From the NCBI GenBank assembly GCA_034620365.1, contig JAQGEQ010000126.1, positions 62,001 through 126,000 of the forward strand: a stretch of DNA of 64,000 bases, written 5' to 3'. A program made the position numbers and the translations under genes. Below the pieces are notes generated by a model. The model made no database searches. It saw only the letters and a list, made by a program, of their open reading frames with translations, and was not told where the DNA came from. The stretch's first letter is position 1, and each line of letters starts with the position of its first letter. This stretch comes from Pegea sp. RAD2-039 (Eukaryota; Chordata; Thaliacea; Salpida; Salpidae). This document shows, piece after piece, positions 1 through 10,188 of this stretch.

Positions 1-489
1 TTTTTATAAATATTTAAATAAGAATAAGTAAACACCAATGATTTTAAGATTACATTTTTTTGAGTGATCTTTAGAGTAAGAGTATTCCTCATTTTTTTAT
101 TTTATAATTAAACTAGTAATTACTATACTGAAGAATAATTAAACATCGAATTTATTCATATTAGCTTACTGTTCGAAGCTTATGACCTAAAAAAGTTTCA
201 GTTTTAAGGAAGTTCTTTTCGACTGTTTAGTTTTAGACCATAGTTTTTAAATTTTAACAATTTTCATGATAATTTATATTATTTAAGTTATTATAATTGT
301 TATAATTCTATAGTTTAATCTTTGTAACTCTGCAAGATTAATAAAAGATCTTAACATTCTTAACTAACTCTTAAGTATTTATTAATATTAAGACAATTTA
401 GAATCCTTTCATAACATTCATAAAATAGAAAATACTTTCACTTTACTTAAGAGAATATAAAAGTTGAAATATAAATATTTATTCTTCAA
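1..489. repeat. Direct repeat, copy A (partner of 6306-6797)
   Basis: The first ~489 bases are nearly identical to 6306-6797 in the same orientation, with scattered substitutions and small indels. Similarity stops abruptly after the shared stretch ending in 'tttattcttc'. Copy B lies just upstream (by transcription) of the minus-strand membrane-protein gene at 2954-6079. By analogy copy A could be the upstream flank of a paralogue lying left of the window. No ORF is seen in the copy. Confidence 0.9.
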
Positions 490-2953
490 AATTTTCAAGT
501 AGACTAACCAACTAAGTTACAAAGCAGTGGTAGAATAATAAAGGCAAATTAAAAAAACTGTGATGAAAGCGTATTCAATGATTCATTATTTTGATGACAG
601 CTGCTAAACTGTTTCCTGTTCCAACGAATAATCAAGCAAACAATATTAACTTTTATTTTTACTTGTATATACTTTATTTACTTCAAATATACCTTAATGC
701 TTAAATTATTATAACAACACATTACATCCACAAGTTTTTTTACTGTTTTAAATAAGTTATCTTTTGTTTGGAATATTGTTGATCATTAGCAAATCCATAA
801 TCTCCTTAAATAAATAACATGTTGGTTTTTCTAAACTATTTTTTCACTTTATGTTGTAGGTTTAAACTATTCACATTAGAAATATTTTTTCACTTAGTGA
901 TTCACAAAATGTTTGGCATAAAAATATAAACGTTTAATGAAATGGTAATCATACTTTTTAATTTAACAGATTTACAGAAGCTATAAAACAATTATAGAAA
1001 AAAAAACTATATTTAATCTTTCTGCCTCTTTTTCAAACTAAGCTTTTTATAAAAAGTTTATTAAACATTTATTCAATGCTAGAAATCATATTATATCTAT
1101 TTAATTTTAACTGTAAATAAAATAAAGGCGTTTGCTTCCAGTTATTCTTCCGTATAGCTTTCACTTTCCTTTTGATATCTTCTAAAATTTTAATAAAATA
1201 AAGCAATTTGTTAATCTAGGTTACTTTAAAAGTATTTTCTTTTACAACTTCTGCATTTAATAAAATAAAGTTAACCAAGTTTGATTGCTAATAACAGCTA
1301 CAGTATCATATAGTACATTTGTTTACATTTATATTAAGCTTAAATACTTTGTCACATAATTGTTGAAACAATTTCAAATGTTTTAAATATATTTCCACCG
1401 TTTTTTAAAAACGTCAGCATTTACAAAATACTTCCATTGCATTAGTTTATTTAAACTTATATTAAATAAACAAACTTAGTTTAGTTATGTAATTATTATT
1501 CAAACTTGAAATTAAAAATTCTTGTAATTTTTTGAAACTTTGTAATAATTCAAAGAACAGATTGGCTGCTCAGCTTTTAAAGTAGCCTCAGTAAAGTCTT
1601 AAACATAATTCAAAAGTAAATAAAGCTTTTAACTTTATGATTTCAAATCTTTTTAGCAAAAGAAGCCTTTGATTGACTCAAGCTAGCAATGCTACTATTG
1701 TAGTATAATAATAAGTTATAAAGAGAAAGCAAATATAAATAATATTTTTTTTGTTAAAATAAAAGCTTTAAACAATAATTATTTTATTTAAAATTAGTGA
1801 CAAGCTTTTGACAAAACCTTAAATTTTATTTTTTAATTTCTTTGACTTGATTAAAATTAAAAATTTTCTTTAAGATTTTTTTTTTACAACTCGAAGGCTC
1901 TAGGTTTAAAATAATAAATTCGTTTAAGATATTACATTATACTTTAAACAACTATATTGATCTTAGAATTACAAAAATGTTAAGTTTTCACAGCAATTGC
2001 TTGTATTTGGCAATTCTTGTTAGACGCTAGCCATTTTTGTCACTCTTAATTTGGGTTATTTTTGGATGAAACCTTCCAACTATAGAGTAGCTACAACTAG
2101 ACATCTTAGACTAAAGGAACAGAAGTTTTACGAGATTTAATTGGGGCAACTTTACAATAAAAATAAATTTGTATAATAAATTTGAAATAAAGTTTGGATT
2201 TTAATTGTATCATAAATATTTTTTAAAGTTTGGTATTGGTTTAATTTATAGATATTTTGTATTTATTTTAGTACTTTTTATTGGTCGACAATATAATCTA
2301 TCAAAACCCTATTATAAACTTTTTCAATATCTTGGTCTATAAATTTCTTCACTAAAAAACTGTTTTACTGTTTATGAACCTACACAAAGATAACTCAACT
2401 AAAAGTAGACTATTTTAAATCTTTTTATTTCTACTTAAATTTTAAACAAATTTTCGTATCCTATCTTGAAATTAGAAAAAAAACTTCCTTCTCTTTAAAT
2501 AATCTAAGAAATATGAATTGTAAGTTGAAGTTTTTACTAAAAACTGTTTTATTTATTTAAGAAATTATTATCTATTTTCTAAAAGGAATAAGATTGTTAA
2601 ATATTTGCTGCTGAATATTGGTTTTTAATTGCGCTTAATTTATAAAAAAAAACTCTGTTAAAAACTTTTTATCAAATCAAATGGTAAGCTTAGAAAAATA
2701 CTTTTAAATACTAATATCAAACTGAAAAAGTTTCAAAAGATACTTTAGTAGTCATTGTCAGTTATTAATATCCGGAGACATACAACTTAAAGTTAAAACT
2801 TTTATTGATGAAATGTTATGTAAGCAATTATCACTTAATTGATGTGTTTGTAGCTTGGTTTATATTTTTATGTTATAATAAATATTTATTGCTAATAAAG
2901 ATAATTATAATTTATAAAATCTTAAACCAAATTAAATGTTAGTCATAAAATTC
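490..2953. other. AT-rich non-coding stretch
   Basis: I see no ORF with protein-like composition and no RNA gene. The part from about 2620 to 2950, directly downstream of the membrane-protein gene, has a diverged counterpart at about 9150-9450, which supports an old duplication of a ~6.5 kb unit. Confidence 0.5.
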
Positions 2954-5900
2954 TCATACAGTTTCATCAATTAAATGAAATGAAAATTTCTTCTTTTTCC
3001 ATACATAAACCAAATAGATACCAACAAGTAATATTACACCAGTAATAACAGCTGATATAATAACCATCGGTGAATTGTAACAGCTAAGGTGCTTATTGGA
3101 AACGTTTTTGAATTGGTGTTGGTTCGATATGGTTGTAGCTGTACATAGAATAATCTTTTCACTTTTTCAATTGTTTTGTAGCACAAAAAAGAAATTAATT
3201 TTAATTCCTACTTTTGATACTTTACAAATTAGTTAAGAAATGTAAATTGATAAGATGATTTAAGAGTTTATTTATTTAATGTAGAGATTTACTATTTTCA
3301 TTGCGTTTGTTCAGAACTATATAGAATTATAAAAGTATCTTTAAGAGGCTTACACACTATCATGTATAGTGATAAGAATAACTATTAGTAATAACTTCAA
3401 TAATGGCTTATAACTTTAACGAAAATCCGCTACTAATTCTTACTTTCATTTGTAGTTACCATTAAATCAATAAAAAGTGAATCTAAACACAATTCCGGTG
3501 ATTTCACTTCAATCCTAATAACATCTCCCTCTTTGAAAGTCTAGGAATTTAAAATAAGTTATTTCTGTATCAAACAACTTAACGTCTAACGTGTGTAAAT
3601 GAAATTCGTAATCTACCGTTTAGGGAAATTAACTTTTGAAGTTTCTTTGAGAGTGAAAAAGTGTTTAAACTTAAATTTTGTCACATAATAAAGAAAACAT
3701 TGAATGCATGATATATTTTTGTACAAAGTAAATAAAAGTTCACAAAATTAAGTTACAAAAATACTTTTGTAATTTGTTTTATCTCAAGATTAAAAGTTTC
3801 TCAAAAGAACTTAATAAAATTATTACTATTTAAAATACAAATTCTATTCACCTTTAAAACATTATTTACCTCATGAAAGCAAACCTTATAAACTTGTAAG
3901 TCTCCATTAGTATCGTTATTACTTACATTACGTATCGTATCACGTATTACATCTCGATTAGTACCATTACGTATCGTAATAACGTCTGACAGTGCTAAAA
4001 ATAAACATCTTGACAACAAAAAATATGTTTCAAGGAAAGCAGACGAAAAAACCAAAAACTTATTAGTACACGCTTTTATAACTTTAACAAAAATCCGCTA
4101 CTAATTCTTACTTTGATTTACTAATTGAGGTATTTCAGCACTAGGACTGGAATAAAACTTAATATTGCAACATTTTTCCTTCTCAAAACAAGGAACAACA
4201 CAAGATTGATTCACACTTCCATAAGGTGGATCTGTTTAAAAAAAATGAGTTAACTTTAAAAATAATGCAGCAATCAAATTGAACTTTTAGCTTTCATAAA
4301 CTTACTAACATTGAATTGTTAATGATTTCCAATCTGAACTGAACTTTTTGCTCTGATTTTTATAGTTATAACTTATCTCACACTGAACTTTGAAATATTC
4401 CCTTTCGTCAAAAGTGAAAGTTTTTCTTAGAGTTTTATTCTACAAAAAGATGACAAAAATAAATGAACATATATATTTTTCATTACTCAGAAACAAACTT
4501 ACTTTAAAATTGAAGTTTATTATAACAATTCATTGAATGATTTTAAATATAAATGTTAAAAATATAAAGCCTCTTACTGATTTGACAGAAAGTGTTGATT
4601 GGTTTTTATGCATGAAAATAAACTTTATGATAGTGATCTTTGGAAACCCCTCAATGAAGTCACATGTTAGGTTCAGAGTTTCATTGACTTTCAAAACCAA
4701 ATTTCCTCCAACAGAGACATTTTGAGAATCTTAAAAAATTAAAGTTTACAAGTTTTAGAATTTCTAAATTGCAATTTCTGTGATTTTATCAGAGCAAAAT
4801 AAAAACAATTTAGATTACTTTTGCTTTCACATTTTAGTTTTATTACTATTGTTTTAATCAATTATTATTCTAATAAAAAATATTTAACTAATGTCTTCTA
4901 CTTCTTAGAATCAATTTACCTTTCCAACACTTATAGTTTTCTAACTTATTCCATGTAGCATTTTCTTTACAAGTAACAGAGATAGATTGGTTTTCACTAA
5001 GATGTCCAGAAGTATACAGCATTCCAGATGTACAAGACGCGGTTCCATTACCTCCATAGCTTCTTTTATCATAAGTTATTTTAAATTCGTCATTAGGATA
5101 ATTCCCATTCTCGGAACAGTCTAAAAAACATCCAATTAAATCCTACAGAGTTATTTTAACAAATTAAAAGAAGTGATTTGAAAATGATGTAATATTTTTG
5201 CTTTTAAATATTTTATGAAATTTTCTTTAATTAGTTAAATTTTGAAATTTATTTATTACCACAAATGCGAAGGAAGGTGCCTGAAGATAAATTAATTTAA
5301 TATAAGTTACATAAAAATATTTGCATAAAACAGTTATGTGATAAGTTAATGGAAAAGTATGAAATTTTATTAAATGTTACAAATATTTGAAACAGCAATT
5401 GCGTCAGCTGAGTCATCATCGACTTAAAACTTAAATTATTCATAATTTGTTAGATTATTGCAATTTAATTCAGAATAGATTATGAAGTTAGTTACTTTTG
5501 ACGCGAATGTTTTCTACTTGACACTTTTCTTTGCGACAATTCAAATAAATTGAAAAGTTGTCGAAGCTTTCATTGAGATTTGTTCGTGGTGAAGATGAGA
5601 AGGTGAGATTATCACCAGAATGTTTATATGGGAGAGTTTGGAAGTATTCTCTAAATTGCGGTGTCTGACCGTTGAAGAGCTCAAAAGTTTCGTTTTTATT
5701 TCCAATTTTAATTGTCAACGTGCAGTTTCCATCAAGGATGGTATTAAAAGATATCTGGTATAACGAATAACCCTTTACATATCCAATTGCCCAATGATCT
5801 CCAATGCCGAGTCGTTCAATCTTCACAGTGCTGTTGCCAGGGCACAAATCTAAATAAGAAATTAATTTAAACTGTATTTTGTTAAAGACAAGTAGAAAAA

Positions 5901-6079
5901 TAAAGAACAACAGAACTTGTTGCTTTTAAATAAATAAAAACTATTCAAAATAAATTTATTTGAATTTAAACAATATTTTAAACGTTGAAAATGTTTCAAG
6001 TAGAAAAATTACTTTTGCAATTTGTGATATGATTTGATAATGAATAGAAACAGATTATCACAAATATCATAAACTTCAT
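2954..6079 (-). CDS. Type I membrane protein with sushi and Ig-like domains (nine exons)
   Basis: I read nine exons: 6013-6079, 5496-5849, 4920-5120, 4578-4729, 4310-4439, 4112-4231, 3870-3985, 3444-3540 and 2954-3138. All have GT-AG borders and compatible phases, giving 473 residues. Exon 1 is a signal peptide (MKFMIFVIICFYS...). Exon 2 is a ~118-residue beta-rich module with six N-glycosylation motifs, ending in C-x4-C-x-V-x-N-I-x-V as some beta-sandwich sugar-binding modules do. Exon 3 fits a sushi/CCP domain (four Cys, ATW before the last Cys). Exons 4-5 form an Ig-like domain (LNLTCDF ... YFKVQCEISYN). Exons 6-8 are Cys- and Asn-rich. Exon 9 holds the transmembrane helix (MVIISAVITGVILLVGIYLV), then KKKK and a short tail. 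The ligand is unknown. The architecture suggests a cell-surface receptor or adhesion protein. I do not recognise an orthologue. Gene structure is fairly sure; function is inference. Confidence 0.82.
5250..5292 (-). mobile_element. Short 3'-end remnant of the CR1-like LINE family
   Basis: Read on the minus strand, this stretch contains 'caggcacctTCCTTCGCATT' followed by a TAAA-like tail. It matches the conserved 3' end of the LINE copies at 20477-24966, 25080-25130 and 63845-63885. It lies in the second intron of the membrane-protein gene. It is a severely 5'-truncated insertion, which is common for LINEs. Confidence 0.6.
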
Positions 6080-6305
6080 AATTCAGATCCAAAAACAACT
6101 TGTTCTTTGTTACAAATGATTAGCTTCAATAAAATTCCTTTTATTTAAAATTGTATTTAACAGATTAGGAAAAAAACTTTTTAGTTTTGATATACACTAA
6201 AAATACATCATTTGTAATTTGTTTAAAATGTTATTAGCTACTTTACAAATAAACTTTGAACTAGCTGTTAACTTTATCTATTTATTAATGATCACAAAAT
6301 TTTAA

Positions 6306-6797
6306 TTTTTATAAATATTTAAATAAGAATAAGTAAACACCAATGATTTTAAGATTACATTTTTTTGAGTGATCTTTAGAGTAAAAGTATTCCCTAAATT
6401 CTTTATTTTATAATTAAACTAGTAATTACTATACTGAAGAATAATTAAATATCGAATTTATTCATATTAGCTTACTGTTCGAAGTTTAAGACTTAAAAAA
6501 GTTTCAGTTTTAAGGAAGTTCTTTTCGACTGTTTAGTTTTAAGTCAATAGTTTTTAAATTCTAACAATTATTACGATAGCTTATATTATTTAAGTTATTA
6601 TAATTGTAATAATTCTATAGTTTAATCTTTGTAACTCTGCAAGATTAATAAAAGATCTTAACATTCTTAACTAACTCTTAAGTATTTATTAACATTTAGA
6701 CAATTTAGAATCCTTTCATAACATTCACAAAATAGAAAATACTTTCACTTTACTTAAGAGAATATAAAAGTTGAAATATAAACATTTATTCTTCTCA
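6306..6797. repeat. Direct repeat, copy B (partner of 1-489)
   Basis: Same orientation and nearly the same sequence as 1-489, offset by about 6305 bases. It begins about 230 bases upstream of the start codon of the membrane-protein gene, so it may include that gene's promoter region. It is not an LTR pair in my reading: the interval holds an intron-rich host-like gene and no gag, pol, primer-binding site or polypurine tract that I could see. Confidence 0.9.
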
Positions 6798-6999
6798 CCA
6801 AGCAAGCAAACAGAGTACTTATGTTAATAATGATTAATAAAAACAAGTTTTAAAGATTGTGATAAGTTTCATTTAGTGCTTCATTATTTTTACTTTTGTA
6901 CTTATTTAGCTGGCACAAGACTGTAGATGATCAATTTTAAAAATGTTTTTGTGAACGTAGAACAATAATGCCACAAAAAAATTTGAAAACGTCTGTAGT

Positions 7000-8390
7000 T
7001 CCTAGTTTGCTCAGTATATTGAAAAAGTAGAAGCACTGCAAAGTCAAGTTTATAAAAAGTATAATAAAGACATACTACAATAAGATAGAAAATATGTAGA
7101 AGTGATATTATCTTTATTTAAAGCTGGAAATACAGCTCTTAAGGCAAACGTAACACCGAATGAGTGTAAAGAAATAAAAGTAAAAAATCTCGGTTATCAC
7201 GACTCAACGCAAACAATAAAAATCACGAAAGGGCAAAGAAAGACAATCACTCGTCAACAAAATTACACAAATCATATTTTCAAACTTATTAACACCATGT
7301 GAACTAGAATAGCTTATTAGATAGGGTAACTACAATTTGAAGTCTTCTTATTGACTCTATCACTACAGCAAATTCTGAAACTTCTTTAAAAGCAAACTTA
7401 TCAATTCAGTTAATTTTAGCAATGTACCTCTGAAGACGTTTGAAATATTTTCTGGGATTTAATCTAAGCTTTGAAATGCGATCTTTGCATGAGGAAAAGG
7501 TATTTAAGGAAAGTATTTCTAGTAAAATATGTTTGAGAAGATTCAAGTTTGCAAATATATTTTTCAAGATGAGAACTCCATATGAAAGTATTAAATACGA
7601 ATATAGCCACTGGTGGAGACAGGACAAGAGCCGATCACTTCAGGACTTTGAGGAAGGAATCCAAATCGATAATCAGAGAGCAGATTGTGGTTGACAAGAT
7701 AAGTTAGAATTATCTGTCAAATCATCAATTAAAAGACTCGGTGGAAGCTGCTGGTAAGAAAGATTGGTCGGTAGCTCAGAGGCTGTCCTTTCTATGGAAT
7801 AGGATAATGATGAAACTTGTTCATCGGGAAGATACATAGCTAGAAAATAATGAAGAACTAAGCAGATGTAATACAGGATGCACAAGAAACAGATAGAGCA
7901 GTTAATAAATCAAGAAGGAGTTTTTCAGGTTTTTGCAAATTACTTTGTCTTTAATATTGCCTGCTGTAGTGAGATTGTCAAGTTGGTCTGACTGAGATTA
8001 AGAAGGAAGTCGAGACCATGTCAAACGGTTCATGAGCTGATGAGCAATCTCAGATGCTCTTTGATAGCGGTTTCGCGAGCTTGAAACAATTTGATATGAA
8101 CCAACCTCCGGATAAGAAAGACACAAATTTTAATGATTCGGAGGTCTCAGTTACTCCTGAAAGTCCTCAGAGGTAAGCTATAAAAAAGATGACAAGGCAA
8201 CGAAAAGCTAAAGAAGAAGTAAAGACGGCTGGAAAGCCTGGAAGAAAGAAGATGACAAAGGAGACCCGAAAATCAGATTTAGGGATCAAAAAGCTTTTTC
8301 TTTTTAAACCGAAAGCTCGATTCTGCTGTTGATGAAAGTGTGTCTCGCTCAACTTTACAAAAAAACCGAAGAAGTCTTTAATTATCATTT
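7000..8390 (+). other. Decayed coding-like DNA, unclassified
   Basis: Base composition is less AT-rich than the surroundings and several plus-strand frames look protein-like but are interrupted. Segments are at 7102-7302 (KGQRKTITRQQ region), 7440-7694 (basic, WWRQDKSRS) and about 8036-8300 (acidic stretch with PPDKKDT, then KTAGKPGRKK). No motif identifies a family. It may be a dead transposable element or a pseudogene inserted in the duplicated upstream flank. A shared motif with 18.3 and 49.9 kb lies at 7305-7390. Confidence 0.4.
7305..7390 (+). repeat. Copy 1 of a dispersed coding-like motif (…DSITTA…)
   Basis: Translated on the plus strand this reads NSLLDRVTTI-stop-SLLIDSITTANSE. The minus strand at 18297-18450 gives ANSFFIKITTVADLLPDSITTAS, and the minus strand at about 49895-49965 gives INSFFNKISTAWNFLLKSITA. 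Resemblance at protein level in three places means a repeated coding sequence. All copies are broken. I cannot assign the family. Confidence 0.5.
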
Positions 8391-10188
8391 ATTAATCTCT
8401 TATAAAGCTTTCAGGTTTAAATTTTGTTTTCTTTTTTATAGTAACTCGATATTACTAGATCAATAGCAACATAGTTAGTATAAATAACTCTTAAAAATGT
8501 ATTTAAGTTTTTCTAACATTTCAAAATTACTTTAAACTTAAAGAATATGTTTGTAATTAAATATTTTGATATATCAAATATAATCCATAGATAGTTAAAC
8601 GGTCTATACAATCTTAAATAATTCTAAAGATTTTTAAAGTTGTTTCAAAATTAGAATAGACCCTGTTTATCAGCACCCCTTATGTAGTCTACCCTGACCC
8701 ATTAAAACAAAGATTTCTGTGTTGTACTATTATAACAATTTTTCTCTAATGTTACTTTTAAAGTTGAAATCTCTAAGATATTTAGTAAGTTAGTTGAAAT
8801 CACAATAATATAATTTACTTAGTGGTGATAACTCGAATTTGTAATGGGGTACCTTGTAGTCGTTATAACCTGATTGTTAGTTATTCTGGGTTCTGATTAA
8901 CAAAATATTATTGTAAACACTATCTTTTTATTTTCACAAATTATTCGTTTTCTTAAACATATAGTAATTGTAATCTTTCTCTTGATAAAATCTCTGTTAT
9001 TTATAAAGTTGACTCTAATTTATTTTTTTGAAATAACTTATGAATATTTGCTAATAAATTGAAATGGCGTAGGTTAAATTGATGAGAATTGATAATTTAG
9101 AAATGAATAAAATCATTAGTTATTGTGTACAATATTTATTATTTTTGTATAACAGAATGCAAACCTTAAAAATTTCTGTAATCATTGAAAATAAATCATC
9201 AGCCTAGAAAAAAAAAACTTTAAAATGCTAATATCAAATTTAAATATGTCTGAAAAAGACGCTTTAATAGTTTATTTTGTTATATAAACTTACAAGTTGA
9301 AGTTTATGATTTAATTATAAAGTGAATTATAAGCAGTTATTATTGATTTATTCGTACTATGGCTTATTTTTCTATTCTATAGTTTTTATTGCTTGTTAGA
9401 TTGTGATTTATAAATAATTAATACAAAACTAATAGTATAAAATTTATTTTTTTTCTGCATTTAAATTTCTTGTTGTGACTTTTGAAAAGTTTTAAGTAAT
9501 TCTTTAAATTTCAATTCATAATTATCATTTCTAAACTTGAAACTTATTTTAATCATTTTAGATATATACCTTTAATTATTTATATAGTTTTTCATATATA
9601 TACTCAAATATATTTTAAGGGTCAAAAATAAAGTTATAATAAATTAGTATATCCTGATCATATTTTACAACTTATAAATTTAATTAAATATTAACTGCTT
9701 TCTATTTAGCTTTTTTTGGAAATAATTTCTTTATGACAAATTAATGTGTAGATACTTTATAAATTAGTTAATAAACAATTGTTGATGTATGATTTAAATT
9801 ATTTTAAAGATTTATATAATAACATTTTTATATTTTACATTTAGCCTTTTTCATGAATTAGAAAATTTCTTTTATTTATAATTTCACCAAATTTAAAAAA
9901 AAACTATTATCAAGTATAGCTATATAAATTATTATAAAAAGTAAATAAAGACATTTTATAGCTTTTGTTTTTTCTTGATTAACTTTTTACTTATTTTTTA
10001 AATTGTTTTTTTTAATTTAATCCATCATGAATTGTTATTACAGGCTTTATTAAAATGTTTTGTAATATGTTTAAACTCTATAGAGCTGTAAGAGAAACTT
10101 TAAAATTATTAAATTTTTTTTTAGGTTTTGCTAATATTAAAATCAGACACAAAGTTTTCATATTACACTGAATTGGTCTTTTTAAACC
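8391..10188. other. AT-rich intergenic region
   Basis: No gene seen. About 9150-9450 is a diverged copy of the 3' flank of the membrane-protein gene (about 2620-2950), recognisable by blocks such as 'ctaatatcaaa' followed by 'ctttagtagt' or 'ctttaatagt'. The promoter and 5' UTR of exportin-6 should lie near the right end. Confidence 0.45.

Noticed and set aside
1-6797. The ~490 bp direct repeats as LTRs of a retrotransposon
   Set aside because: The interval holds an intron-containing, signal-peptide-bearing host-type gene and no gag/pol frames; I saw no TG...CA ends, primer-binding site or polypurine tract.
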